Counted from the stretch's first letter, positions 12,941 through 28,785 are shown. The stretch is 64,000 nt of DNA from Rhopalosiphum padi (GCF_020882245.1 NC_083599.1:72337745-72401744), one strand, 5' to 3'. Numbers and translations: made by a program. Notes: a model not told the origin generated them from the sequence alone.

Positions 12941-14300
12941 AGTGCTCTTGTAAACTTTGAATTTATAGGGCACGAGGGACGCGACGCGGAAATGGGTAAA
13001 CCACCGAACTACACCATAATTTTTCTTTGGAAGTTATCGGACCCAAGAGTTTCAAGATGATACGTCATTATATTGCCTTAACACGTATTATTTTAAGAGT
13101 AAATCTATATTATCTTTCGTCTTGTTTATATGCGAATAAATCACGTGAATTAATATAATAATATATAGCGGAATGGCTGTACATACTTCACGGTTACAGT
13201 TCGTAAACATTTTCGAACCGACAGCGCCGAGGCGTAGGGCACCCGCTGAAACTATATAATATATATATAGTAACACACGCTTGGTATACGAGGCGGCGTA
13301 GGTAGGTATAATACGATGTGAATTTATAAAATCATATGATATCGTTGCAGTTTTAATAATAATATTATTATGGCTTTCTACTTATTGCAGGTCGTGTAGT
13401 AAGTCGGCGAAACGAATCATATATAAATCGGCGCGTACACGGCGGCAGCGGACTCTTTCCACTCAAAGTTTCATAAGTCTTATTAACGTTTTATACGACT
13501 GCAGTGCCGCGGTACGCGACGCAACGTATACCTACTACCCCCACATAGAAACTATTGGCGAACAAATATAAAATGCAATTTATATACTGAAATAGTTTCA
13601 ATCCACCGATGGCGGCTCGGCGTGATGGGATAATAAAGACTGGGCATAACGTCGTACATAAATATATATTTAATAGTGACGTGTAGAATACTTTTACCGG
13701 GTGATCCTCAAAATCAATTTTCCATACCTACCACCGCTAACCCCTCTTTCGAGGTCAAATCAACACTTATTTTGTTTTATTAATTCCGTTTCGGATTATC
13801 ATTATGCAACTATAACATATGAAAGTAGGGAGTAGCTGAATATGTTTGATGAATAGTTCGAATAGGTTCATTTCATTGAAGTTATATGGTAAAGTAAATA
13901 GTATAATAATTATTTTCCGTTACTTGTTTCAATTCTCCGTGTTGTAAAATCGCTGTAATTCAGCCTACAGACGATTCATAAAATACAAACATACCTAATT
14001 ATTGAAATGTCAACATAATCGTGTTTCCACGAGTGCGTGGATATAGATTGATCGCGGTAAGTTAAATGTGATACATTTTTATCATTCGCCGATCTACTGC
14101 AGTCTTACTCGTCCGACCACCCCAAACGGTGGTCACTAGGTTTGGGCGAGGTATAGGCCTCAAAAAAACACCATTTTCCACGCCACATTACGATATAAAA
14201 TATTATATACGACGTGACTGCGTCCACTGCAGTATACTGCACGCGTAAGTATATATTATTATATACGACTCGCATGTTGAATTGAGCGAGGCAGGACAAA
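12941..14300. promoter_or_regulatory. Segment with GC/CpG-rich patches and a TATA-like box
   Basis: GC-richer patches occur at 12965-13050, 13190-13310 and 13390-13630. A TATATAAAT box near 13419-13427 is followed by CpG-rich sequence and a TTTCCACTCAAAG segment about 30 bases downstream, the spacing of an insect TATA promoter on the plus strand. No coding exon follows that I can support. Confidence 0.25.
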
Positions 14301-17300
14301 TAAAGTTACAAAAAACTATTTTATCTGCGCAGTTACATTACTGAGGACGAGTTACGAATTTAGGAAATTCAGAATTATAAAAAAAAATAAATAATAAGAA
14401 AAAAACGACGATGATGGGTAATCGGACGTTTGATTGATCACGAAATACAACATTTATTTAAGGTCCGAGAATCAGGACGTATACAATACGCCCCGACATC
14501 TATATATAGGCAGTACGTATTATATTTTATATTTATTATATATATATATATATAACTGTATAATGTGAGTTTCTGGCTTAGAGGAGATTCAATGCGCACG
14601 TTGAACCTACAGTGGAATCTTCCCCTCTCCCCATAACTGAGTTCTGAAAAGAGAAAACTTTCTATTCAGAAAGTTGTCAGTCTAACATTCTTCCGAAAGT
14701 CTGAATTCTATGATATATTTAATGTTATGTGAATATGTGTGTAAGACTGTACGTATACTGTACTGTACAGTGTCGATGTACAGATCATGATTTGCTTCTC
14801 GGTATAGGTACCTCCAATGATTATTTCTTTACAAGCATTTAGCATTTAGACCTAATAATGTTTAATGTAGTTATGGCATACGTTTAACTTATAAATGCAT
14901 CACGATATTAAAAATAAAAATGTAAAACTATACCTAAACCACAGTTATTATATAGATATAATGATACCTATTTACCTATTGTTGTTGGACTCTTGAGGAA
15001 GAACACCTCCGGGCTTTACCGACATTAGTTTAATACCTATATATGCTTATAAAAATCAGTTGTACATTCATTCATTAGTTAACATACAGTTATTTTCGTG
15101 GTAAATGTATGTGTCATTATTGTTAAATTATCGTAAGTCATTAAAACACGAATATTTTACAATACTAAATGTATTATTTTTAACGTTTTTGAATTCATAT
15201 TATACTTGATTAATCTATATTTTATGTAGGACCCGACATTTCTATTTAATACCGTGAAATAGGTAGCTAATTAACATTTTTTTTTAAGATAAACTATTAT
15301 AATACTCGAAGCACATACTTGCATAAGTACCACGAGCATATAGTCGGGGTACTTAGACTATCACTTATTAAAAATAATGCTAAATAAACATTCCTAATAC
15401 AAAGTATACAACATTTTGAAATTCGAAATAGTATTATAATAAAAAAATATAAAAATTAAATTTTAGTTTATTATAATGTATTAGTTATTTCTATTTATAA
15501 TTACAGGACACGTCCCAAAAAAATCTAAAATTTAAACATTAATTGTATAGATCGTATTTTATTAATTTATAAACATTTTTTTTGTCTTAATCGATATAAT
15601 AAATACATACAAAGTGATTCTCTTATGCTGAATAAGGCAATATCTTAGGAAATATTTCAAAATATTATTAATTTTATGAACAAATAATAATAATCAAAGT
15701 TTTATAATATTGTTTTTAGAAATCTTACTTAGTTTACGATTGAATAACTATTATTCTATATTATACACAGATATCCGATGACTATACTATGATTTTAATC
15801 CCAGTAATACATACTAATTTTATTTCGGTGCACCACGTCATATTAAAATAAAATATCCTTATTTGTAATTATAAATTTACAACCTAATTCAACAAACCAT
15901 TTTCAATTTAACGCATTTAATTTCCCATTTAAATATGCAATATCGTTAAAAATCTAAAACTTTATAAAAATAAAGTTCGATAATTTTCATCATTTGTTAA
16001 CTGATGTATGTATGGCTTACCGTCTAGTGTTAAATATTCACGATTTCCGTCAGAGAAACATTATAAAGTTATAATCTAAGTTCCTATATTATTCACGTGA
16101 CAAAGTGGCCTAAATATCAAAATAATCAATAAATTAAATACGTGTATCCTACATTCCTACCGTATTTAATTGACGTATAGAGCTATACACTATCAGTGAT
16201 ATTGCGCAGATAACAAAGACAAGTTGTCATAAACACACATCGGTGTTATCAGTATAATAGTGTATATTATAACAACCGAAACTATAAAAGAAATACAATA
16301 AAAATACCGTCAAGAACAATTATTTATGATGTACTCGAGTTGATGTATAGGTGTTTATATATTTTATTACCATGTGTCCTGTGAAGATAAACTTTTATCA
16401 TCCGCATAAAATAATTTATTATTTTCATCTAAATATAATAATTGTGTCTATACGATAATATTTATCATATTATATTATCATGTTCGGTACATATTAAATA
16501 CCACTGAATCGGGTATATTATTATAGCGCATCGCGTATCTATGTATATACGAGCATATTATAATACATAGGTCGTATTATAAATAAAAAAAATAAAAATG
16601 TGCTAGCAATATTTAAAGGTTTTTGACAGAACCCGAACAATAAATTTTAATTTTCCTACACACTTAACCGTTGCAAAAAAAATGTGTTTGTAAAAGCAGC
16701 AGTGCGCGTGGTTATTAAAACGCCAATGTATATGATATATATCACGTTATGAAAAAAAAAATATTAAAATTACACTAACGAAAAACAATACATTAAGTAT
16801 ATTTTGTGGATCTAAAATATTATATTTTGGCGTATGAAACTAAATTATATTTGACCGTAGTAAATTTATTTTCCAAATATTTAAACGTTGTTTGTATATA
16901 CTTAGGAAGGTGTTTAAAAACCATAATCCTAAGAAGGTGTTCCATAGCCATTATTTTTGTAATTTTTGATTATTAAAAACCACTTTTAGGTTTTGTGAAA
17001 ATATAATGTCAATTAAATTTGTTCACGTGTAATAAGGCTTTTATCAAGTATATTATAACTTAGGTTATACAATTTTGGTGAAAATGAATTTTTTTTTTTT
17101 AGTTTTTAAACGAATATTAGTATTTAAAAATTAGACAAACACATGTAAACTGAGTTATATTTGAGTTTTAAAGTTATTGCTTTTTTTTTTTTTACATTTA
17201 TATAAAAATGTTTAGATAATATTATTATGTTTTGAATATTAATAAATAATAATTAAATTATTGGATTTTTATGTTTTAATTATAAATATATTGTACTTAT

Positions 17301-17815
17301 AATTTATAAAGTAATATTGTAGAAGCCATACAAAATCATACATAATTCTATCTTAATATCTAATAGGTATTTTATTTTGTTTCGCGAATTTTGTGAATAA
17401 AGCAAGACTGCAAGAGTTTTACGCATGACCAAGAACACGACTATAGGTTTATAAAGAACCACGTTGCTAAGGCTTGAATTTCTTTGCAATGGTAATGGTT
17501 TGCTCGTAATTATTGTTCATATCGGTTTCAATATTACGACTATTAACGATTTATTATTTATTGGTTATAGTCTTGTCACAGCGTGTTATTTATAGGCGAT
17601 TGAAAATACATATATTTTTAAGATCCTATAATCAATTATTCAAATTAATTGATTTTTATGTATCATTATGTTGTGCGGCGTAGGTATCTGACGATTTTGT
17701 TTTGTTATCGTATATATATATATATATATTTTACTTTTGCGTCGAATAACGAGTTTTTATACGTTATTTTGTAAGGGCGTCATGTTCTCCCGAACTGTTT
17801 TTTAAGTGATTTAGT
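14301..17815. other. A+T-rich non-coding stretch
   Basis: No gene or transposon recognised. It contains short (TA)n runs near 14537-14553 and 17709-17729 and several A- or T-runs. The minus ORF at 17304-17489 has no domain. Confidence 0.55.
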
Positions 17816-18855
17816 TTTTGTAGATTCGCGTATAGAGATACGCCGTCCCGCAGCGATCTTTAATAATAATATATAAAATAATTTAAGGGAATATCATCGA
17901 GTCTTAGCGCGCGGGATGTGCGTCGCACAAATCTTTTATCGAACGACCGGCAGCCGCGGCCGAGGTCCCGCCCGCGCCTCATCTCGAGAGATCTCTACGA
18001 GAAATCAACTTGTCTGCAGTTTTTCTGTACACTTTCCGCGCTATTATTTCGTCCGCGTTGTTTGCGCGCCGGGAAACGCGTTCGCGCATATATTACGCGG
18101 ACCGAAACACCGAATACATATTTTTCATCATCATTATAATATATACGCGTACCGGCGGGGTGTTAACGGATGTATTATTCACGGCGGCGTGTATATATAC
18201 ATAATGTTATTTTCACCCAAACGACGTTGACGGCGGGGCGCACTCGAGTGAGGGCCGTGCGAAAAAATCGCGCTTCGTCAGCTCTTTGATTTTCCGGCGG
18301 CACTCGTGACGGCGGTTTATTGTAATAGCGTTTTCTCATGTTCTATGTTTATATACCTATATATAGTTTATAATATATACATATATAACATTATACGTAC
18401 TCTTTCGGAAAGAGGTGCTGGCGCGCGGGACGGCCGACGAGAAAAATCGTAATACGTAATAATAATAATAATAACAACAATAAGCATTGACGATGTAAAA
18501 TATATAAAAGCCTGCGCGGGCGGAAAAACCGTAAAAGACTCGATATTGAAGATTCTATTATCGGAATCGTCCTGCACCACCAGATGTTTGGGTGTTTTTT
18601 TTTAACTTTTTCGAAAACAATATGCGTTTCGACAGCGAGTGAATCGAAATTCTTATGGTTTTAATTTTTCACCGTTAGACCGTTCCTTTTGACCAGACGA
18701 AATTTCATTAACGCTCAAATATTTATGCACATCGATACTGAGTTCTACACACGGGCAGCGACGATTTTTTTCTATCGGTCTTGTCGGTTTGGGAAATGTC
18801 CAACCTATAAAAAGCGAGTATGTATTTGGTTTTTCTAGAGTGCGGTAAGTCGTGT
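17816..18855. promoter_or_regulatory. CpG-rich island, candidate promoter region
   Basis: This is one of the strongest CpG concentrations in the window (17905-18080, 18220-18320 and 18415-18440). Overlapping plus ORFs at 17916-18230 and a minus ORF at 18368-18580 look composition-driven. A TATAAAAAG box at 18806-18814 is followed at 18844 by a donor-like GCG|GTAAGTCG, which could mark a very short plus-strand first exon. No coding sequence can be tied to it. Confidence 0.35.
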
Positions 18856-21800
18856 TTAAAACGGTTTATCTTACAAAGACAAAATCCCAAATTAAAGACG
18901 TGATTTTGCGAATGATTTGGGAAAAAACATAATAATTATTCTCTATGGACGAAATGATTCTGTTTTGTACGACGAGCACTCGTGTAATGCAAAAATAGAA
19001 TAGAAAAAAATAATATTCTGTTCTTCGACATGATTTTATGCAACAGTATAAACAGAAATTCGTATTACAGAAATGATTAATAATTGTACACAATAGTATT
19101 ATATTATGTAAAAATATTTTAAAATTCTTTACAAAAAATATTTATCTTACAAAGATTTAACCGTATGACGTTTTTAACTAGACACACCACTTCAAAATGT
19201 GCAAGATTGACAGACCTTTTATGCCGTGTGCGCTGTACCACGTGAGTCATGCATAAAATATACTATATTTCTCCCCCGCAAATAATATGAATCGAAAATC
19301 CGTTAGTGCGTATCCCGTCGTCGAAATGCATTTCGTGGGTACACCGTGTAGTCTAAAGTAGATAACGGCACTTCCACACGACAAGCGCGCGCACACACAT
19401 ACACACACATGCACTCACCCTATCTGAGACTTCGTCTATACCTGCAATGTACAATCCTCCGGTTGTATTATTCTTAAAAGGTCCTCGTGCTGCCTCGATG
19501 GATTTGTATAAATATAATATGTATTGAGCGCGAATCGTTCACATTCTTTTCACAATACACGCAGGATAACGTAAACGCAAAGCGTAAGATACATACATAT
19601 TATATAATATAAGAATGTAGGTATGTATAACTTCAGATAAAATGCACATTAATATTAAAGAAAGAGCACTTATATTATATCGCTACTGCGATATCGTAAA
19701 TCGATCAACAATCACGTTTTATCAAAACATTTTTTTAAAACATGAAAACTATATAGTACCTACTATACGTCATATACAGTTTATATACTTATTATATTAT
19801 CATTTTTATAAAAAGTTTAAATTACAAGCCCAAAACTAAACGAAAAAAAAAATTGAATTAGAGATTAATTACGGATATATTATTTGCTTTAAATAATAAT
19901 TCTGATATCGCAACGCATAATTTACAATTCAATTAAAAAGTTTATTCGATCAGGTTAAATTTTCCATAAAGTAAAACAGAGTGCGAAATTCAAATTTATT
20001 AACAAACAAATTCAACTATACCAGTCGGCAGTCAACAAAATGCCTCGGTATCACTGAATAATAGGTTTACATGGTCCTATCGTACTATTCAAAAACAATA
20101 AAAACTCAATTCAACTTAAGCTTTCATCTGCTTCGGTTTTTATTTAAATCTAACACGACTCTTAATAATAAATTATTAATATACAAACCAATCGTTAGAA
20201 GAGTATCATGGCCAAATTTCTTATAATTTGGGGCTCTGTTACACTCGTTAAGATTTTCACTATCCAAGTCCTCCGGTCAATCGCTTTAAGACTTATCACA
20301 TGTGTCCCATGTTATAAAACAAATGCAGCCCTCCATGACGACCTAAAACTACTAACAATAAATTAACTTGCTAAAAGTCACTATAAAAGATTTGACTGTA
20401 AATTAATCAATCTTACTAACTTTTTCATAAAAATATGAAAATATGATTTCTCTTAGACTGCCGCAAGATCTGTTTCATCGTCGATTAAAAAAAAAAAAAA
20501 CTGGGAAAGATAACTTTTAAAAATATATATAAAAATAAAATAAAAATAGTCTAAACATTAAATTTTGAAGTTCTATCGCTGAATGGTTTCATCTTCCTGT
20601 GTTTCATATCATTGTTTTAATTAAACTATTTTATTTATTTATATAAAAGGGATTGTAAATATATTTTAATAATAATAATAATTAAACTAAAAATAATAAA
20701 AAAAATATTCGAGATTTATTAACTATAATAATATATTTCATACCCAAATGGTTAAATTAAATATTACGTTAATTATTATACTAATTATTCAAAATGTATA
20801 AGACTAAACATATTATTATTAAAATAAAAAAAAAACGTAATAAATTTCCCATTAATTAGTATGTCCACGAGAGCACATTATAAATTAGCATAAGTAATGT
20901 AAGTATAAATTATACACCTAGTAAATATTATTATATTTTTGAATGTGGGCCCTAACTTTAAACTTAGATATAAATTGAACTTTATTATCTAAATCAATAT
21001 AGCTAATTAAGCTATTTTGTGCTACCAGGCAACACTTTAAAAAGTTATTAATTTTTCATTGTTATTACTGTCATTCTATAGGGTGTTACCACTGGGTATT
21101 GTCCCTATTCTCACGATTCATGTTAACTATTTTTATTTGTCACTTATCAAACCTACTCATTGCACAAAATATGTACAGATTGTATAGATATATTTCAATG
21201 AAATAAAATTTAAAAAAAGATTAAAATAATCTTATCATCGCCTAAATAAATTATTACAACTTAGCTGTTACTTATCTAGAACTACAACTTACACTATTTA
21301 TTTTTCGACACGATCGGATTCGTCTCCGTGGTCATAAATATAATGATTCAAACGCTCTATAGAAGTTTAAAAGTTTTAGTTATCATTAAAATAGTGATAA
21401 ATTTAATACGAAGTAATTACATAAATTACACGAACAGTCGTTGAGAAATTGCACCCCCCATAAAATATGGACCTAGCAAAATCGTAAAACTATTTCATTT
21501 GATTAACCCGCATACATATTATTATGCTATAAATAATCTAAAATTACGGCTCCAATGCTCACTCACTTATACATTTACAATAGTAAATTAAATTTTACCT
21601 ATCGACTGACAATTTATGATCTATAAAAGGTTATAACTGTTGTAGATTTTTCAAAAAATGCTTGTCGTTTTCTATCTACAAAGCTATATTAATGTTATAT
21701 ATTTCTTCTTCTTCGTTATGTTCTGTCGAAATCATATTGTTATTATTTGTTACCGTTCTTCGCATGTTTTTATGATTCTATTGATAAAATACTTCACCGG

Positions 21801-24800
21801 AAATAATGTTTTTCTAGTGATAATTTCACGAAACACAATATACAATATTACTATACGTATAATATTGCATACGAATAAAGGATAAAACAAATTTCTGTTT
21901 TCAGACGACGTATACCGTTATATCGTGTATATTGTTTCCTGAATGTGCAAAATTATTATAACCATTCCCGTGAGAACGACCCGCGAGAGATTCTCAAGTC
22001 GTGTTACGTCTGTCTAAAATCATTTACTACGGTTGTCAGTATGATAGCACGTTAAAAGACACACGCGGGACAGGAGCTTTATATTCTCTACCTATTTAAA
22101 TCTGTTTTTTGAAAATAACAGTTTGTGTAAGTTCTGCACCTCAATGTTTTGTATCCGTCTTACAATATGACAAATTTATATTCAACAGTTCCAATTTAGT
22201 GTAGTAAATAGCAAGATTTAATGATATAGTAAACTGACTATTAAGATAAACTTTAAAGTGATAAAATTATCTTTGCTTTCACGGGGGTCTTATATGATAT
22301 TGTTATTTGTAAGTAAATTTTGAATAATATGTAAAATATGACTAGAATTTAAAAATTCTTATAATTCACTTAAGAAATCTAAATATTGTACAAATTAAAC
22401 CCAGGTAAAAGCACACATATAATAATAATATATTCTTACGTTTAAACTTGATCGTAAGTCATCTATTTTTAATATTAAAAAAATATTCCAAAAAGTGAGA
22501 CGAAAATATAACACATGCGTGTGTATGTGTGTGGGTGTGGCGTTCTCTTAAGCTATTGGCACGCAAAATTGATTTTTTGATAGCCAAGTTGGTTCTTTTT
22601 AAACATTTCAATAAACTTTGTTAATAATATCGATAGCTCAAACAAAACCTATATTATTGTGTATCTATATTATTTAAATGATGAATAAAATAACGTCCGT
22701 TTTGATTATAGATGAATATATTATTTACTCATCATAAAATATCAATATGCTTATTGTATAATAATATAATATATATGTATTAGGTATACAACACAAAATA
22801 ATTTAAAATAATTTTTATAATAATACACGGAAACAAATAAATAAATAAAATATATTTTCTTTTGCAGAAAAAATTTTAAAATAAGTACTCGCTTACTCGT
22901 TACTCAACGTATAATCAAAACAATAATACTATCAGATAGAAAAAAATGGACCAGCCACTACTGAATCTACACACCGATGTACCGAAATCGCCTATACGTC
23001 ACGCCGGCCAACATTATATTAGTATAATAAAATTATTAATATTTTTTGCATCTGATGAAAAATCAAGCGAATATTAATTATTACACTATTTATTTAATGG
23101 AAAACCTTACACCGTTGTAATAATATCAAATTTTATACTTTAGAACTTTAAACCAAATCCAACTACATCGAATCAAAGCAAATATCATTCACGTGCGGTT
23201 TTCTATGGTGCGCCAGAAGCAGTATAATATAATATTATAATACTCGTATAGTATGTATTGAGATAAAAGTACGAATAAATTAGATTTTTCGGATTATTTA
23301 TGGCAAATATTCAAATCTCAAGTTGTTATAAATTGTTTTTGGTATTGAAAAGTTATGCACAATTACAATTATTAATTTTCAGTTCAACTCTGTAACTATT
23401 ACTTCACTACGATCAACGAAAATGATACCATTTTTTTTAGCAATAATTTAACAATTGAAAATTTTAAATTTTAAATCATAACATATAAATATATATCAAA
23501 AAAAGGGTCCAAATCAAATACGATGAAAGTTAATTATTAGTAAATTGACCTCAAAATTGTATTTTTAAAATATTTTATTGTTTCAAACCGTTGATGATTT
23601 AATACAATTATAGATTATTGCTTAAATATTTTAAAATACCTTAAACACGAGAAATGTAAAACAATTATTAAAATAAAATAATCAAAAACTTACTGTATAA
23701 GTGCTGAAAAATCAATATTTTTCCATGGATAATTATTGCAAAGAAATTCGTTAAGTACTACCAATCTTGAATCTATCAGGATTTCTATGATAAATTATTC
23801 AAAATTGTTCACAGAGTTTATATCACAAAAAATTATCAAGGATTTTATTTATAATATGCAGTCAACAGTAATAATACATGATTGTATGAGGTTGTATTTA
23901 AAATAATTTGAACCTTATCAAAAAACAAACATTCTAATTTTTTTCATTGTAATTGATTTGAACATTTTATTTGCCGGAATATTTATTTGTATGTTATCAT
24001 GTAATAATATTATGTCTTGATGAATTAAATTTTTTCGTATTAATATTATACAAAAATTGTAAAACTTTCAATTTTTTTTTACATATTGCAGATTTTTAGA
24101 TAGAATTTAATTTTTAATAGATTGTTCATCCTAAGATTTACCATTTCTAGTTTGTACAAGCTCAAGTTCGCTCTGACTATTATTTATACAAGTATTCTTT
24201 AACGTACAAATATAAATTGATAAAAACATGAAATTATGTTATATTTCAATAGCTGTTATATTTACAATTTAGGTTTTACCGTAATATTATCATGACATAA
24301 GTACGGTATACTGGCATAAAAATATATAATATATTCTATTCGTCTCCGTCATATGTCCGATTGATCACCCTTTTATACCGCCATTATACCCCTATTACGG
24401 TTTCCTTTTATAACTATAATAAGGCATTTTAACCTTTAGGCTAAAAAAATATCACATCACGATCGACGTAAAACACTTTTTTACGAAAAGGTATTTTTTA
24501 ATCTGAAATATAACAAACAAAAAATGTTAATTTAAATAACTACCTTAATACAATTTAGTATGGTATGAACTCAAAAGTATCATTATTTTGTAATTTTAAG
24601 TGACGTATTGATGATTTTTGACTAAAAATAAATATTAAGGTAGATTTATTGCATACCTTTCACTATATAGCTATAAATAGATGATCGAATACTTATTAAT
24701 ACTCAAAATAAATAATTTGTGAATTACTATTAGAGTTACTTATCTCTACAACTTAAATTCCTATTGCAAATTTTTGACCAGTGCCGAATATTCGAAAGAG

Positions 24801-25410
24801 ATCATCTAGCTTATAACGTTCAGCATCACGGATAAAATTAGCATTGAGATAATTTCAATGGAAGTCGTATTCGCCAATTTTGACAACATATTTTTCTACA
24901 CGTATACATTTATAAATGTATTATGAATAAACACTATATGTAATACATATAATAATGCCTTGTATATGGTAAACACGTGAAATAAATAAAAAAAATGTCA
25001 GTTAGATTAGGTTAAGGTTGTGGCAACATTACTTAAAAGTTCAAATATTCCATGCTCAATCGTTTTGTGATAATAACGTACGTATAATTACTCCATCCTA
25101 ATTTACCGAGCTAAAGGAGTGATGGTAATTCTGTTTCAAAATTTCTATTTGAATTATTATTATTTTTTTTTAAATCTACGCAAACTGAAATCGCTATTTT
25201 ATAATTTATAATTATTTCCGCGACGTGAGTATTATTGAAAAAAGGTCCAGTATGAATTACTACGACGAAGCGAAATAATAATCATAATAATGTCCGAGTT
25301 ACGAAAAAAAGAAGAAAAATCGGTAAAAATAAAATGTAAAAATTCAGTATCAATATGTTTTTTTGACTTGTTCACGGTATATTGTTACCTATTATTAGTG
25401 TATACAATAC
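18856..25410. other. Long A+T-rich non-coding stretch
   Basis: There is no supported gene in 6.5 kb. It holds CA/CG-rich simple sequence near 19385-19415, GT-rich simple sequence near 22513-22540, many A/T runs and a few scattered CpG patches (19255-19390, 21960-22075). A weak, unplaceable hint of old coding sequence on the minus strand lies at about 20180-20350. It may be intergenic, or an intron of a large gene. Confidence 0.5.
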
Positions 25411-25715
25411 CGTCGTGTGTTTGATTTCTGTTATCGGCTTTGTCGATCGCCAGTCGTTTGCACACAGTATTATGACATACGCGCGTCGGAGATTGACGTC
25501 ATAAAAATATATAATACAGGCGGCTCCCTACCAGTCGGTTCGGTTGTGTATACATCGGAGATATTTAAAAATAAATATATTATACATATATTGCAGTACA
25601 ATATTATGTCAACAGACGATATCCGAAACGAACGACGAACAACTACGCGATGTGATTATAGATATGACGTGAACGCCACCACACATAATATTGTAATGAT
25701 AATGTGTTAAATCAT
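25411..25715. other. Small GC-richer segment with chance-like ORF
   Basis: A CpG-containing patch that stays open in one plus frame for 97 codons from a GTG. The translation shows no domain and no clear splice sites bound it. It could be an undetected exon, but I find no positive support. Confidence 0.2.
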
Positions 25716-27420
25716 AATAATATCGACTAAACCGATTTTTTTTTTTTTTTTAATATTCTGTTTAAAATTATATAAAAACAAGCAAGATTGGAATCGAAAC
25801 TATGCGAAAGCTCGGCGCACAGGCATCCAAAGAAAATATATTTGGAAAAATGATTTCCTCGCTTTACATTATGTTACCGGAAACGTATTAAACTATTAAG
25901 CTTCAGACATGTTTCAAAATGACCAAGCGACCAGAAAAGTGTAATTAATCTATTATTACACTATACAATTTACGAAATTCCTAATAAGTGTAATAATAGC
26001 ATACAGATTATTGCAATATGGATTTTTTTTTATCGATTTAAATAAATATAATATTATGTTTGTTGAATGTTAATTACAATATTTGGTTATTAAAACAAAA
26101 TTTCCAACTTTCATAAAACAAACATTTTTCGATTTCGTGTCTACATGTTTTGTAAACAAATACGATAATTATGCTCTTATATCAATATTTCTATATAGTA
26201 CACTTTTAAACTATTATTTTTTTAGTTTTTTTATTATGAATCTATTCATACCGTTCTACAGTAATACGGTATTGAATAAAATTATAGTAATACTATTTTT
26301 ATAAAAAACAGTGGTGATTTTCCGTTGGGGGGAGATCCCCTCAGGTCATAGGTCCCAAATTTAAGATGTGATATATTATTCGCTGGAGACGCTCGGGGTT
26401 TGACTTGCTGCAGTTACGATTTTTATACACGGATATACGCTTATACCTACAGGCATTTGGAGATTACAACTGTATGTCCGTTTATTTGAATTTTTGTTAT
26501 GGTTATTTTGGTATTTATATTATTTTCGCCAAAATGACGATGTTTACGATATCTACGTATTCTTGGTATTTTCCATTTGGTGATAATTATACCGTTCGGT
26601 CGTTTGAACTTCGAAGAATGTACATTAGCAGCGATAAACTGACAGACGGTACATTATTCAATATTCAACCGTTCGCGCCAGTCGAACATGTAAATTGTAA
26701 TCTTGTATGATTTAGATACCAGTTAGCAGTTACGAATTTATTAACAAATATTCTTAAATATTCTTTTAACCACAATATTCAAACAATTTTAATCAAACTT
26801 GAAAAATATTTCAAATTCAGGTTAGTTATGTATAACAAATATTTTAAGTAATTTTACTTTTTATTTGACCGAAGTGTTTATCCATATTATTTTACACATA
26901 TATGTTACTCATAGTTTAAAATTTAATATAATCTAACGATTTTTTTTTTTGTATCGTGAATGTAGTTTTTAATTTTTTTTAATATTATTTATTTAATATT
27001 TTAAAATGTCAACATATTTTTTGAAAATGTATGATAATTATTATAATATGGTTTCTTTTAACATGACTTACGATTATGAGTTACTGGTCTAGATGTGTAT
27101 TCACAAAGATTCGAAATTATAACTACGGACAAATTTTTAAAATAAAAATGAATAGTGAATTTTATTTTTGTAACCTAAAACATTTAAAAAATGCTAACAT
27201 TGATCAAACATATCTAACAATGAAATTTCAAGTAACAAATTATAAATGGCCAAATGGGTAATAATTTGTTCAATCCCCTCCTATAAAAAATCTAAAAACT
27301 GCCTCTGTTTACTAATATGTTACTTAATAATTTAATAAATGCAATATTTTTGAATAAATCAATTAAACTTAAAATATACCTATGAGTAAATGTTTTTCGT
27401 ATGTAATAATTTATCATTTA

Positions 27421-27450
27421 TTTCAAATTTAGCATATCCATTACAGTGAT
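27421..27450 (-). repeat. dispersed repeat, copy 1
   Basis: On the minus strand this reads ATCACTGTAATGGATATGCT followed by AAATTTGAAA. It closely matches parts of 35766-35795 (plus) and 45268-45297 (minus). Probably a piece of an abundant interspersed repeat of this genome. Confidence 0.55.
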
Positions 27451-28758
27451 TTATAATATAATTATCGATAAAGTACACTCGAAACCAACTAAATTGTTAG
27501 AGCGGTTATATCTACTTGGACCATTATTATTATAAATGATAAAATGAATAATATTTACTTTGGTTTAAAATCTTTTTTTGTTTAAATGTAAATACCAAGT
27601 TTTAGAGGCCCCTAACCATATTTATAAGAATAATAATTTATTAATAATTATATGTAGTCAAATATTAAAAGTCAAAGTGAAATTCTGAAACTTATGTTTA
27701 AGAAGACACACTTTCAACAATGGACACAATCTCATTAGTTGACACTTCTAAATTCCTTAGCATATATTTATGCGTGGCAAAATAACCCTTCTAAAATCTG
27801 ACACCTAATAACACTGCTGACAAAATCTTTGTAATTACTCTGTGTTCTATTTTATAGAAAAGTTTCACTTTATTATACTTTTTAAAACATAATGTTTATC
27901 GATTATTTAAAAACAGTCATATGTCTATAGATAATTCATTTTTTCGATAATAATTTTAAAAATATAACACATTTCTTGAGTTATTACTTGATATGGTTAG
28001 GGGGCAGTATGATACACGTAATTATTTCCAACAAGTTTTTAAATACTTAGCTGGAATGCTAAGTTTACAAGCTGAACAAACTATTCTGTATGATGATATG
28101 GTATTAAATTCCAGAAAATATTATACAAATAATTCCAAGTATACCTGTCTAGAAAAAATAAAACATAATAATACAAAATAAGTAAAAATATCGTGGAAAT
28201 AGGTATATAAATTATTATTATTTATTATATTATAAATATAAATATAATTGCATATAATATATAAATGATTTTAATCGTATATATCTAAGTTTTTCTTTTG
28301 TTATCCAAAAACATCTGAAATATTTAACCGATATAAACTTGATGTCTGCAGGTTAGGCATTAAATAAAAATATCATGTATGTGAAAAAAATCAATGGCTT
28401 TAACCGAAATGCCTGTGGTATAAAAATGTAAATATACGTATATATGAAGGTTCTCTAAGAACTACAACTACTTCACTATCACGAGCATATATTTTTACCG
28501 ACTATTGTTCTGATCGCATTCGTTTAGCCAACAAAAAACCCCCCGCGTCTTTTCTTTGGAATACCATCAGCGTTATTATTATTATTATTATTTTTTTTTT
28601 ATATATATCATCATCAACATAATTGTTCCATCCTCTTTTTTTTTAATATTCTCATCGCGATAATAATATATACTATACATATATAGAATATACATTATAC
28701 ATGTTATTACGTACAAATAGACAATATGTTTTTCAACCACTATTCTCGAATCTCTAAA

Positions 28759-28759
28759 C

Positions 28760-28785
<26 letters not shown>
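28759..28785. repeat. (TA)n microsatellite
   Basis: Uninterrupted TA dinucleotides of about 27 bases. Confidence 0.9.

Noticed and set aside
17916..18230. 104-codon plus ORF in the CpG island
   Set aside because: Several overlapping frames are open at once, as expected from CpG-rich composition. No domain.
20180..20350. Hint of old minus-strand coding sequence (AIDRRTWIVKILTSV)
   Set aside because: Interrupted by stops and not assignable to any family with confidence.
26405..26710. 101-codon plus ORF
   Set aside because: It lacks an ATG at its start, has no recognisable domain and sits next to a decayed transposon-like end.
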